The translations under genes were made by a program, and so were the position numbers. A DNA stretch of 64,000 bases from Takakia lepidozioides (taxonomy: Eukaryota; Streptophyta; Takakiopsida; Takakiales; Takakiaceae): positions 13,642,001 through 13,706,000 of the forward strand of contig CM060734.1 of assembly GCA_030704615.1 (NCBI GenBank), read 5' to 3'. Positions 19,828 to 30,269 of the stretch are shown here, piece by piece; within the stretch, counting starts at the first letter, position 1, and each line of letters opens with the position of its first letter. The notes under the pieces are model-generated. The model searched no databases. It worked only from the letters and a program-made list of their open reading frames with translations, and was not told the DNA's origin.

Positions 19828-20930
19828 CGGCGCCATTTTTCTAGTTCGGGGCCGAAAATGGCCAAGTCCAAGATCTGACTGGCACCAAAATCGGAAATTC
19901 GGCGCCATTTTTCCAGTCATGCAGGTAATTCGGAGAGCGGATGGATGGAAATCCGGCGCCGGATTTCCATCCGCCAGGTAGGTCGGCGCGCAAAATTTTC
20001 ATCATGCAGGTAATTCGGAGCGCGGATGGATGGAAATCCGGCGCCGGATTTCCATCCGCCAGGTAGGACGGCGCGCAAAATTTCCATCGTGCAGGTAATT
20101 CGGAGCGCGGATGGATGGAAATCCGGCGCCGGATTTCCATCCATCCGCTCTTCGAATTACCTCCATGACTGGAAAAATGGCGCCGAATTTCCGATTTTGG
20201 TGCCAGTCAGATCTGGGACTTAGCCGTTTTCGGCCCCGAACTGGAAAAATGGCGTTTTTTTTTTTTTTTTTTTTTTTTTTTTCGGGTGCCATTTTTCCAG
20301 TTCGGGGCCGGAAATGGCTAAGTCCCAGATCTGACTGGCACCAAAATCGGAAATTCGGCGCCATTTTTCCAGTCATGCAGGTAATTCGAAGAGCGGATGG
20401 ATGGAAATCCGGCACCGGAGTAGGTCGGTGCGCAAAATTTCCATCATGCAGGTAATTCGGAGCGCGGATGGATGGAAATCCGGCGCCGGATTTCCATCCA
20501 TCCGCTCTTCGAATTACCTCCATGACTGGAAAAATGGCGCCGAATTTCCGATTTTGGTGCCAGTCAGATCTGGGACTTAGCCGTTTTCGGCCCCGAAAAG
20601 GAAAAATGGCGTTTTTTTTTTTTTTTTTTTTTTTTTTTTTGGCGCCATTTTTCCAGTTTGGGGCCGAAAATGGCAAAGTCCCAGATCTGACTGGCACCAA
20701 AATCGGAAATTCGGCGCCATTTTTCCAGTCATGCAGGTAATTCGAAGAGCGGATGGATGGGCGCGCAAAATTTCCATCATGCAGGTAATTCGGAGCGCGG
20801 ATGGATGAAAATCCGGCGCTGGATTTCCATCCGCCAGGTAAGTCGGCGCGCAAAATTTCCGTCTTGCAGGTAATTCGAAGAGCGGATGGATGGAAATCCG
20901 GCGCTGGATTTCCATCCGCCAGGTAGGTCG
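19080..20930. repeat. fold-back palindrome array with poly(T) loops
   Basis: Five large hairpins with oligo(T) centres near 19279, 19455, 19809, 20268 and 20625; T runs are about 25-37, one split by a G. The innermost arms are GAAAAATGGCG and CGCCATTTTTC. Outside them are GGCCCCGAACTGG with its complement, then AGATCTGGGACTTAGCC with its complement, then GAAATTCGGCGCCATTTTTC and GGATGGATGGAAATCC. For the copy centred at 19809 the arms reach about 150 bp each. Palindromes lacking poly(T), such as GGAAATCCGGCGCCGGATTT, separate the units. Long ORFs in several frames here are a by-product of the repeats. Confidence 0.85.
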
Positions 20931-21478
20931 GCGCGCAAAATTTCCATCATGCAGGTAATTTGGAGCGCGGATGGATGGAAATCCGGCGCCGGATTTCCAT
21001 CCTCCAGGTAAGTCGGCGCTGCAAATTCCGTAGGGCGGCGCGCCAAATTTCCCTCACGCAGGTAATTCGGAAGCGGATGGATGGAAATCCGGCGCCGAAT
21101 TTCCATCCTGCAGGTAATTCGAATCTCGGATGGATGGAAATTCGGCGCCGAATTTCCATCCAGCAGGTAAGTGCAATCGCAGATGGATGGAAATCCGGCG
21201 CCGAATTTCCATCCAGCAGGTAAGTGGAATCCCGGATGGATGGAAATCCGGCGCCGTATTTTCATCCTGCTGGTAATTCGAATCCCGGATAGATGGAAAT
21301 CCGGCGCCGTATTTCCATCCTGCAGGTAATTCGAATTCCGGATGGATGGAAATTTGGCGCCGAATTTCCATCCAGCAGGTAAGTCGGATCGCTTGCGTAT
21401 GGATATTCGGCGCCGAATTTCCATTCACAAGGTATTTCATCGCTCAGAATTACCTTCCTGCAGGTAATTCTGATGGAT
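20930..21478. repeat. tandem array of GAAAT(C/T)CGGCGCCG palindromes with GCAGGTAATTCG spacers
   Basis: About nine palindromes at roughly 60-bp spacing, each GGAAATxCGGCGCCGxATTT-like and flanked by CATCC/GGATG, separated by CAGGTAATTCGAATCCCGGATG-type linkers. The same pattern appears inverted at 40455-40717, next to another array. It follows the fold-back array without a gap. Confidence 0.85.
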
Positions 21479-21790
21479 GGAAATTCGGCGCCGGATTTCC
21501 ATCCGGGGGATGGTCTCTGTCGGAGAGGTGTCGGCCTCTCCGCCGCTCTATTGGATATTCGGTGCCGAATTTCCGTCCGGGGGTTAAAATATGACGGCCA
21601 GGTGCCGACCTCTCCCCCCTCCCCGAGTGCATCCGAACCGCCCCGGATGGAAATTCGGCGCCGTTTTTCCATCTGGGGATGTTTTTATGCCGGCCAGTTT
21701 TCGGCTTGACCCCCCGACACGACTTCCTTTGGGGGGGCCCGGATGGAAATTCGGCGCCGAATCTCCATCCAGGGGATGTTCTCTGTCGCA
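21478..21790. repeat. palindrome array with longer spacers (same class as 39528-40345)
   Basis: Four palindromes (GAAATTCGGCGCCGGATTTC and variants) separated by three distinct spacers of about 55-60 bp (GTCGGCCTCTCCGCCGC; ATGACGGCCAGGTGCCGACC; CCGGCCAGTTTTCGGCTTGA). The spacers recur in inverted orientation in the higher-order array at 39528-40345. Confidence 0.8.
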
Positions 21791-21799
21791 CACGCGCCG

Positions 21800-23245
21800 G
21801 CCTGTTTGGTTACAATAGTAACACAGTTCTTCACCATTGGGTCCTCGCCCTTGGTCCATTCTGGGATTATTTCTATAATCTTGATTCCCTGGCTGGTAAT
21901 TCCCCCTTGGATTACCCTGGAAGTTGCCTCTGGGGTTGCCTTGGTAATTCCCTCTTGGATTACCTCTTCCTGCCATACCATTGTTATATCCATTAGGCCT
22001 ACCATAGTGGTCCTGGTCAGTGTTTCTTCTGTGTTGGGGTTGCACTTGATGCACCCTTACCTGTCTAGGTTTTGGCATTTTGAACATCAGGCACCCTCCC
22101 TCCAATGTGTTGCAACCTCTGTAGCATACTTCTTCAAGATTTCTTTCAATCTTCTTTCATAGTTATCCCTTTTCAACTTTTCCTTCTTCTTGTTCTTCTT
22201 CTTGAGCTCTTGCTCCTCTTCCTCATCTGACTCATCTTCAGAGTCATCATCATCATTTTTATCCTTGGTCTCAGTCCACTCACAAACCAAGTCTTTTGTA
22301 GACCAGTTGGTGGCATATCACAACATTGAGCGCATCCTCTTCAACAAAATTGACAAAACAGAGAAAATTCGACACAATGGTCCCAGTATCTACACCCAAT
22401 CGTGTAATAGACCACACGTCCTTGTTATTGACAGGCAGGTACGATTTGAACCACACACACGGAGCCTGACGTGTGGATACGCCTTCAGGCAATTCTACAG
22501 TTCGTAGATTTCGGGGTGACTGAGGCCCAGGCGCTGGAGTTCAAATCCAGATCGGTCTTCGGCTATGAAGGAGAGTTGTGAGTCGATGGCCTGTTTCTCG
22601 AGCGCTTCATATCCCAGCCATAGCGGAGGGAAGGAGGGCGGGCTAGAGGTGTCCATGCATTGTAATTGGTCTTGCGCATTGGGGCCCCTTAACTTTTTGG
22701 GGTTGGAGTGGCTACTGTCAGTTTCACTGTTGAGGGCGTCGGAGGGTCGTTTTAAGCAGATCAATAGGGGATGAGAGGGTGGTGGGAGGAGCGGTTTGCA
22801 TCTGCTTGTGAATGGTGGATTGCTGCGGGGGTGTGGTAGTCACGTTGACTTGCACACTTGGGTTGGCAACCTTCTGTGGGCTCTGTGTAGACCGGGTCTG
22901 GTAGGCTTGTTCAGCAGCAAAGAAGAGCGCGTTGGAGGAGTGCATGTTGCTGGCGTACGTCGCTCCAGTGGGAGTCCGCTCCATCTCTTTGTCGTCTGCC
23001 ATTTGCTGATTCTTCGTGGATGATTTGAGAGTGGAGAGTGGAAGCTCGCTAGATTTTCTACTTCGGGTAGTTATACTGGTAGATCTAGGCTGTTTTTGAA
23101 TACTGCCAGTTCGCTTTTGGATTCCGCACGCCTTGGAACTAGACATACGTATAGGGGTACTGTTGACTGAGGTAAGTGGAGAGGGAGTGGAATGCAGGGT
23201 GGGTGTGGGCAGTGAGCAGTGGGCGTGTAACGATGGCAAAGACAA
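21800..23245 (-). pseudogene. gag/ORF1-like protein with a truncated CCHC zinc knuckle
   Basis: Minus-strand frames in series. 23245-22724 is Ser/Thr/Gln-rich. 22764-22495 contains PSDALNSETDSSHSNPKKLR. 22492-22280 contains CVWFKSYLPVNNKDVWSITR. 22290-22087 has an acidic-to-Lys-rich stretch, SEDESDEEEEQELKKKNKKK. 22105-21800 has repeated GNPRGNYQ motifs leading to the knuckle CYYCNQTG. The knuckle is cut after C-x2-C by the palindrome array. The frames are joined by frameshifts, so this is a decayed retroelement gag or LINE ORF1; I cannot tell which. Confidence 0.5.
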
Positions 23246-23736
23246 GAGCGTCTGCGGGGGTGCGGAGCTATGGAGAGGGCGTTAGCTATGGCGAGCCCTG
23301 TCTGCGTTTCTCTGGGGGTGGCGGGAATGAGATAATGCTAGTGGGATTGGCGGTTGGGATAATGCAGTGCTTTGATGGTGGCCGTTATCAGTTTATACAG
23401 GGGTGGCGGCTGAGTGGGATAGAGAGGTAGTGGGGTATAATGGATTCTAGTTTTGGTGTAAGGTGGTGACGAATAAACATCAAGAGTTTGGGCATCCGAA
23501 CACCACAGACTGACAGTGTGTATTGAGGGTGTGATATTGGGAGGGTTTGTGACATGGGGTGGGAGTGAGAGAGGTGTATTTGGGGGGGGGGGGGCATTAA
23601 TCTGGGTAGTTAATCTGAGGGGGGATGTATTAAAGAGAAGATGTATGTCCAAAAGAAAGGTGGACGCGTTGCCGAAGCAAGCGTAACTTATGGTGTCACT
23701 TGACCTAGAAGGGCTATTGCCTTCTGGTAGGAAGGT

Positions 23737-23828
23737 GGACACCTTTGTAACAACCAACAGGGTGGTTTGAACCCACAACCACTCGTAAGAGGGTATATGC
23801 CCTTACCAGATGTCTGTCCACCTTAGGG
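23737..23828 (-). repeat. tRNA-like segment with B box (possible SINE)
   Basis: On the minus strand, CATCTGGTAAGGGCATATAC resembles a D-arm/A box and GTGGTTGTGGGTTCAAACCA contains a good B box, GGTTCAAACC, inside a 4-bp stem. Spacing (about 35 bp) suits a tRNA-derived unit, but the acceptor and anticodon stems do not form, so it is not a functional tRNA gene. Confidence 0.35.
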
Positions 23829-24793
23829 AAGGGGCAGTGTTGAGCTTTTGGAGGGGCTGCTGTAATGTTCCATGGCCCGATGGGGTGTTTATCTTGGGGA
23901 CTGCACCTTATAGACGGCTGTGGATATGGTGTGGGATACTGGCTTTGTGTAATAACGTTGTTTAGGAGATGTGTGGTGTTGGGGGGTGTGTATGTTTTTA
24001 TGATGTAGGCGGCTGTGACTTTTAATGTATAAGCTAGAGTAGAGTGTTCGGTGCTCGTTGTATGACCTTCGTGAATATGGTAAGTTTGTTGTGGAGTGGT
24101 GGATGAATGGATGTTGATGGTGGGGGGGTATAGGTTGTGTGGGCAATTGGCGCTGGGAGTATGTGGCCATACTGAATGTGCGGGGAGGGAGCATGTTGTG
24201 GGCAGTGTGTATACTTGCCATAGCCCTGCCATGCCTATGGCAGGCATGCAATTTAGTATATGTGAGGAGTCTTAGCATATGTTGGGTTTTAGTGAGGTGG
24301 GCACGGGGTGCATTTTCATACATGTGTAGTGTGCGGTGAACTATATCCGTCAGGGGATGTGTCCAGTTAAAGTGCAATAAAGGTATTGTGATGTGATTTG
24401 GGTTTCTATTGTGTGCAAAGGTTATGATGGGGTGTGTGAGTGTGCGCTTTAAGGGGGGGGGGTGGTAGTGGGCGGGTAGAGTTAGATGTAGCGCGGGGGG
24501 CTTGATATTGCTGTGTAGTGTAGGATGCGTTTTGGGGAGCTGGGTAAGTTTGTGTGGGGTAGTATACGGCACTGAGGGTTGGGTATTTTGTTGTGTAGTG
24601 TGGGCAGTTGGGAAGTTATAGGAAAGTGTACGCTGCGGATATCGAATTACAGTGACATATGTATTGGTTGTCTGGACATGGGCAGGTGTTGTGTGTATGG
24701 CCATATAAGCTTGACGAGAGTGTATTCATTTGTATGGACGTAGGGATAGGGGTAGCTCATGGTACTGGGTGTGTGGATGTAGAGTAGTACGCA

Positions 24794-24990
24794 GCTCAAG
24801 GAGCTGGGAGTAGATGTATAAGTTTGTGCTCAGCTCAGGGAGCTGGTGATATTTGTGAGGGAGTGTAAGCAGCTCAGGGAGGTGAGAGTGAATGTGTGAA
24901 TTTGTGTGCAGCTCAGGGAGCTGATAGGAGATGTGAGAGAATGTGAGCAGCTCAGGGAGCTGAGAGTAGATGTATAGATTTGTATGCAGT
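24794..24990. repeat. five tandem copies of a roughly 40-bp unit with CAGCTC...GAGCTG
   Basis: CAGCTCAGGGAGCTG (or a one-base variant) recurs near 24797, 24834, 24871, 24911 and 24950, each followed by a GAGAGTAGATGT-like linker. Each copy is a short inverted repeat. Confidence 0.75.
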
Positions 24991-25009
24991 GTGGGGAAAA
25001 AGAATGGCC

Positions 25010-25740
25010 TACCTAAAGGTTCACTCTACCTTGTCTTACCCTTTGACACCCCTTGGATAGAATGTTGCCGCAGCGGAAGAGAAGACAACATCCTTCTCCT
25101 TGGGATATCTCTACTCTAGCACTCATGTTTTCTGTGTGCTATCTAGTTTGGAAGAACTACTGTCCACCCATAGGGGCAGTGGCACTACAACAATCTGATC
25201 CCTCACTATCTATATGGCTCAACTGACTTACTCTAGTTTTCTGTTATGCACTTGGATATTGCCTGGACTAACCTTCAGGCTGACTAAGTGCTCTCAAGAT
25301 CTTGGTTGTCATTGCCACGTCTAACTCTGGTTCTGCACTATGCTATCATTCTAGCCATCAAACAAGCAAGATTTCTATCTTTAATGCATTGCTAAATTTT
25401 GATTCTATTCTATGGTTGAACACACTCATCATTCCACACTAGTTCCAAGTACCAACTGAGTCTGATCACAAACGCCCAATCCACTTTGCTCCATATCACG
25501 TTGCATCCATCTCTCCAAGAGACCTCACGCTCCCAAAAGCTCCAATGTCAAAAGCGCTATCTCTCTCACCATCCCAGCCTAAATCCTACCCAGCCACTTC
25601 CCCTCCTCCGGGAAGTCAGCTGGCAGCCCTTAATGCATCCCATGGTGCCATGTGATCCCTTACTAAAAACTGATCCCAAAACTCCTGGAATGAGGCAATA
25701 TTCCATTCAAACTGAGATCCAACAGAAGCAGTTGTGGGGC
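25010..25740. other. no recognisable feature
   Basis: Composition is balanced, there is no ORF with a family signature, and I see no repeat. It may be ordinary intergenic DNA between nested elements. Confidence 0.6.
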
Positions 25741-26384
25741 CATTTCTGGAAAAATGGCGCCGAATTTCTCTATTTTGGGCCGAAAACTGGCTAAGTCCCA
25801 ACATGCACTGGTACCCCTGTGTCTGGAAAAATGGCGCCGAATTTCCCTATTTTGGGCCGAAAACTGGATAAGTACGAACATACTCGGGAACGATGTTTGG
25901 AAAAATGGCGCCGAATTTCCAGTTACATGGCCCAGAACTGCCCAACATCTGTGCAATCCCCGGCACCATGTACCGAAATTCGGCGCCACATTTCCAAATT
26001 TTGGGCTTACACACCTGTCATGAGGGGACCTATAGCCGCGGAATTCGGCACCATTTTTCGCCAAAGAGACCTATTACCGCGAAATACGTCGCGGTTTTTT
26101 CCGGTTACGGATCCTATTACCGCGAAATTCGACGCCATTTTTGCACATGTCGCTGGGAATTGGCATGAGCGGAAGACGAAATATCATGAGCACAACTCTC
26201 AAAACTACAATTTCCCCTTCAAGGTGCCGAATAATATATTTGTTTTTTCTGACACATTCCATTAAATTAATATTTTTATAATGTTTTTTATTTTCGAAAT
26301 TTGTACTTCTGCTCATGAAAACCGATTGTCTTGCTACTCCGCTCATGCCGCTCATGCTCATGAAATAGCTAACCTCCTAGAGAG
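25740..26384 (+). mobile_element. family B end (right terminus) with dispersed palindromes
   Basis: Contains GGAAAAATGGCGCCGAATTTC-type palindromes near 25750, 25826 and 25903 and more decayed ones up to 26145. These are followed by AT-rich DNA and CATGAGC repeats, ending GCTCATGCTCATGAAATAGC with terminus AACCT at 26375. Read inward the end is AGGTTAGCTATTTCATGAGC, the other form of the family B terminus. The left extent is uncertain. The nine bases after it are CCTAGAGAG. Confidence 0.6.
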
Positions 26385-26977
26385 CCACAAGCTCAACCTT
26401 CTAGGACCTAGCTCCTTCAAGCAAACATGGAGCTAGATTCCAACTCTAGCTCCCATTAAATAAACAAGCAACAAACAAGCAAAAGGAAAGCACAAGTGAG
26501 AAGCAAGGGGGCCTTGCCTCTCTTATATACTACTTTGGTCCTAATAAAATAATAGAAAATACTCATTAAAATAATGAGTAATAATAATAGTTTAGTCAAA
26601 TCTATTGGGCTCATTCATGAGGGTCCTATTTGATCGACGGTCACGATCGCCTCTCCCAATTGTTTAAAAAGTTTGTATTTTAATCCAGTCTATTGGAAAA
26701 CTTATTGACCAAGCAAGAACAAGTAATAAAATACTTACCTCGTTCAACTTAGGTCCAACAAATATATATATTTTTCACCAGCATCATTGGACATTTCCGT
26801 AGCATACGATAATCCAAGGCTAGAGATTAAAACGGCTAAAAAACATGCAGAATTCTTCCACGTTAGAAGTCCATATTTCATGTTGGTTTTTTTTTTCATT
26901 TCATTACACTGCAAAAAAAAGTCTGATACATGAAAATGCAATCGAAAATATCCATATGGAGGATTCTCTTTGCCCCA
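26385..26977. other. AT-rich flank of the MULE gene
   Basis: No coding signature. It lies 3' of the MULE transposase gene (which is on the minus strand) and may contain its 3' UTR and element end, but I found no terminal repeat. Confidence 0.5.
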
Positions 26978-28393
26978 TCAATGATTTCTAGAATCCCTAA
27001 GGAGGAGTTTGTGCAGCTCGATGCTCAACGCCGGTGCATGAATAAAGTCATCAATAGTCACGTTCATCCTCAACCTCTTCAGGTAAATGTAATACAGATG
27101 CTTGCACGGATAATACTTTGAACCTTTTTTTGCTTCCATCAACGAGAAGTCCGTACAATTGCAAGTCGGCTCCACTCCAATCGTAATTGTGTATACATCG
27201 TCGCGTACAGCCGAGCCGGCCGTTGCCATCCGATAAACACGCCCAAGGCCGGGTGGAGGTACGTCCACGGAGCTCTGAATAGTACAAGCCATCCCAAGAG
27301 CATTGGCAATCCGAGTCTCATTCAACTTGTTGGGAGGGTGTCGTCTCTTCACTCTTCCGAATTGCATTGTGGGATGTGCAGAATTGTCCAATCCGTCTCT
27401 ACTGGACCGAGCAGTCTGTAATGGCTGGGTCTGAGGAACTGGAAATGCGTGGGCCGGGACATCTGTGCGTTGCACCATTCGAAATCCTGCTGCAGATAGA
27501 GCATCCGCCTCATTCTGAGAGAGGCTGCAACCCGGTGCAACAGGCCAGACGCCCGGAGGCTCCACCATTCCCTGAATCCCGTACTTGGGCTTGCCAAATA
27601 CACAGGTCATTATGTCATGCCTACAGAACCAAAACGTCTGAGTTGTGGCGTGAGCAAATGTGGGAGTCAAAAATCTGCCGCTGAAACAAGGTGCAGGTAC
27701 AGCACCGTGTGGGTTCCTCCGAATCATCTCACCACAGTGTGCTCTCGTATCCACCCGAATGGCGCAGCACTTCCCTCGAAATGCCGGCAATGTCCTTGCA
27801 ATTCTCCACTGTGACTCCGACACTCTTGTCTCCACAATGGGTATGTTGTACTGCGTTACCACAGATGGCTCGTTATGTTCCTCGGGCACGTGCCCTGTGC
27901 TCAAAGGAGATGGCGATCTTGAACGTGTAGGACTTGCGGTGCCCGACAAGACCTCCTCGGGCAACATCACGGGACCACAAGGGAGCGTGCGAATATTCTT
28001 GTCAGCTCGCCATGAATCCTCTTCCCCGCCAGGTGCCTCGTCAAGTCTTCGTCTCACTGGACGAGTATGAACATCTCCTTCCAAATGTTGGCCTCTTCGA
28101 AGCAATGGCGTGTCCCGAAGGCCCTCTCGCAAGGCCGCCGCCCACTTCCGAGGATTCTTTGATCTGGAGGCAGTCCGCATCAGCATTTCCTGCCTGTCCG
28201 GCCCCAAGCCCCACTGTTTCCCTTTCAAGAACTCGTTGTACCTGCATTGTTGCATAATTGACCTCACAATGTCCTCCGTTGTGGCAGTGAGGATGTCCAC
28301 CAGATGCGCCGCAGAGGAGGCACGCTAGGAAGAATGCATTGATTCGGCCATGTTTGTCGTGGGCATGTCAGTGTCGGAGTCGAGACACATTTC
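26978..28393 (-). CDS. MULE transposase 3' exon with SWIM zinc finger
   Basis: Starts at the acceptor TGTGCAG (28394) with EMCLDSDTDMPTTN, meets a TAG at 28327-28325, then stays open for 440 codons to 26978. It has a basic region (KQWGLGPDRQEM), a Cys/His-rich middle (CCAIRVDTRAHCGEMI, FWFCRHDIMTC) and near the end CNCTDFSLMEAKKGSKYYPC with KHLYYIYLK, the C-x-C-x(n)-C-x-H SWIM pattern characteristic of MULE transposases, where it is thought to bind DNA. Confidence 0.75.
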
Positions 28394-28479
28394 CTGCACA
28401 AGCACATGTTGAGGTTACAAGCAAGTTACAAATAATGCCAAGAATAATATTCAACGGGACGCGAATTCGTGCAACTCAC

Positions 28480-28794
28480 CTCCCGCATATAGTCGCCGAA
28501 CTGGAGGAAACGATAATGCCACCATGCTAGCCAACTGACCATTGCTCCCTCGTCTGATTTCCTTACAGCACCTGACGATGTCCACCAAGCCTGTATACAT
28601 GCAAACTGTGTCTCTGCATCATCCAAGGTGGGAGCGCGCTTCCACGCAAGGCACATGGAACGGTGCTCCTCTCTGAAATCTGGCGCCACGAGCCTGGTTG
28701 TGTACTGCGAAAGGCTCTGCAGAAAATGGAACCCACAAGATCTCTCCTTGCCTTCCATGGGAACATTGGGGTCTTGCCCGTACACCCTCCGGAT
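28480..28794 (-). CDS. MULE transposase core exon, 3' of the insertion
   Basis: Encodes IRRVYGQDPNVPMEGKERSC, GFHFLQSLSQYTTRLVAPDF and WLAWWHYRFLQFGDYMRE. The first nine bases (minus strand ATCCGGAGG) repeat the last nine before the insertion (ATCCGAAGG), so the codons AIRR-VYG rejoin if the insert is ignored. Confidence 0.8.
28786..28794. repeat. 9-bp target site duplicate, left
   Basis: CCTCCGGAT here and CCTTCGGAT at 37457-37465 differ at one base and flank the family B element exactly. A 9-bp duplication is typical of the Mutator superfamily. Confidence 0.8.
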
Positions 28795-28860
28795 GGGGGC
28801 TGCTATTTCATGAGCCATGAGCCATGAGCAGAGTCGTAAGTGTGGAAAAAAACATGAGTA
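28795..28860. repeat. left terminal inverted repeat of family B copy 2
   Basis: GGGGGCTGCTATTTCATGAG followed by CCATGAGCCATGAGCAGAGT; the core CTATTTCATGAGC is shared with all other ends in the window. Confidence 0.75.
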
Positions 28861-29241
28861 GCACTATTTTCCGGAAATGAGTGTCCGCGGGAATAGGGTT
28901 TATGGTGCCACGGTCATAGGGGGAGAAGGACCTCCCGATGAAGGAGGTTCGGCAATGTTATTTAGAATTATATATTGAAAGGCAATGTTTCGCGAATGGT
29001 AGGGTGGTACTGCTCTGTACAATGGGGGGCCATTTCAGCCTACCAGCCATTTGCAAAATTCACCCACACTCCCAATCCCAAACGAAATGAGCAATGACGC
29101 ATTCTCGGAACGATGGACACAGAATAGAATAAAAAGAGGGCATAATGAGGTTTTTATTGATCCACATGAATTGCATTTGAAGCACGTCTACTGTGCTGAT
29201 TGTGCCCTCAAATCTTGAGCCCTGTGCCTACTGAATACAAG

Positions 29242-30012
29242 TCACGTTGTCAATGGGACTTCGACTGCTCTCAGAACTAGCTCATGAGTCATGGGGCTCC
29301 TCCATGTAAAGTCGATTGCAGCCGTTGTACCGCCCCTAGTGATGTTCACCACAATGTCCTGCCCTTCAATCATACCACCATCGAATATGGAAATCTTCAC
29401 GTTTTCGTCGTCCACACCAATGCGAATGTCCCCATACAATGGAGAAGAGGAGCGCACTCCTCGAGGAGAATAGGTCTCTCCGATGGAGTCCACCCACGTC
29501 CAGTGGCAGCAGTTCCACCGCAACAGCATAGCAGTGCGCCTTCTTCTGCATGGGTGACCGTCGTAGCTGGGAAAATCGGAATCGAGGATGCGCAGGAGCC
29601 ACGGACTCCTCAAACCAAGATCGTCACCCCGCTCGAAGGCGTAGTGGCCTACGATATACTCAAAAGCCACCAATGTTTCCACAATCGAACCAGTATCTTC
29701 TGTGTAATCTGTGTACCAGATAACAATGTCTCCCGATGTGGCCGAATACATTGCATAATCGATGCCTCCAAAGGGGCAGTTGTCCCGGTTCCGGAAGCAC
29801 GGCATCCTTGCAAAGGAGGACCTGAGGACGACTTGGATGCCGATGACCTTGCGGACAGCTACGAAGCCCTTAGATTTTGGAAATGATACGAAGCGGAAGA
29901 GCAGTCCGGCCTCCAATAATGGAGCATCTGGGTCACACGTACCCACCGACGGAGGTGGAACGTGTTCATCACGCCAGCGGTGGATGAAGCCATACATCTT
30001 TCTCATCAACAA
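29242..30012 (-). CDS. family B cargo protein of unknown function, 256 residues
   Basis: An intact open frame, the only undamaged cargo ORF in this element. No known domain recognised. Visible features: FHRWRDEH-like start, SGDIVIWYTDYTEDTGSIVE, HYAFERGDD, a Trp/Cys-rich LLRWNCCHWTWVD and the C-terminal block ISIFDGGMIEGQDIVVNI with ELVLRAVEVPLTT. No signal peptide or membrane segment. The C-terminal 60 residues are nearly identical in the fragment at 9933-10117, and a diverged copy lies 0.3 kb away on the other strand. The start is uncertain: the frame's first codons (MLMRKMYGFIHRW) are plausible. Conservation of WNCC and DGG-I-GHDI/GQDI between paralogues suggests a real protein. Confidence 0.6.
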   Translation of the reverse strand: MLMRKMYGFIHRWRDEHVPPPSVGTCDPDAPLLEAGLLFRFVSFPKSKGFVAVRKVIGIQVVLRSSFARMPCFRNRDNCPFGGIDYAMYSATSGDIVIWYTDYTEDTGSIVETLVAFEYIVGHYAFERGDDLGLRSPWLLRILDSDFPSYDGHPCRRRRTAMLLRWNCCHWTWVDSIGETYSPRGVRSSSPLYGDIRIGVDDENVKISIFDGGMIEGQDIVVNITRGGTTAAIDFTWRSPMTHELVLRAVEVPLTT

Positions 30013-30269
30013 GTTATAGTTTGAGATCTGCCACCGAAGTCCATCCCCCGGATGGAAATTCGGCGCCGCATTTACATCGAAGAGGGGATGGACTTCGTCG
30101 TGTCCAGTGGCTATCGGCCCACCTGGCAGTGACTGCCCATAGTTTGCATGGCAGGGTAGGAAACTGAAACGGCTACATTCATGCAGCAGCCAATCTTCAT
30201 CGGTCCAGGATCCTGTAGGGGGGAAATTTAAATGTGCCCTGGAGTGTTTGTGAGGAATTGCAGCGTTAG
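30013..30269. other. interval between two inverted paralogues, with one hybrid palindrome
   Basis: Contains CCCGGATGGAAATTCGGCGC followed by CGCATTTACATC near 30048-30077: one half of each palindrome flavour. ATCTGCCACCGAAGTCCATC and GATGGACTTCG flank it as a wider inverted repeat. A divergent promoter would be expected here but is not identifiable. Confidence 0.5.

Larger units (their letters stand above)
22770..25010. other. G/T-rich, strand-skewed noncoding interval
   Basis: The plus strand is strongly G- and T-rich, with runs such as TGGGGGGGGGGGGC near 23581 and AAGGGGGGGGG near 24452. Minus-strand frames of 146-271 residues exist but are Thr/His/Pro-rich, show no family signature and follow from the composition. 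The 5' part overlaps the end of the gag-like frame. Confidence 0.6.

Noticed and set aside
19882-21440. Long ORFs up to 283 residues made of repeated RRRISIHPRSELPA-type peptides
   Set aside because: They are translations of the palindrome arrays, appear in several frames and both strands, and contain poly-Lys or poly-Phe from the T runs.
22505-22560. tRNA-like GGAGTTCAAATCCAG
   Set aside because: It has a B-box-like stem but no matching A box or acceptor stem, and it overlaps the gag-like frame.
23338-24704. Minus-strand ORFs of 146-271 residues rich in Thr, His and Pro
   Set aside because: Composition follows the G/T skew of the DNA; there are no conserved motifs.
18657-26375. A single complete family B element of 7.7 kb
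   Set aside because: The flanking 9-mers do not match and the interior contains an unrelated gag-like pseudogene next to the array.
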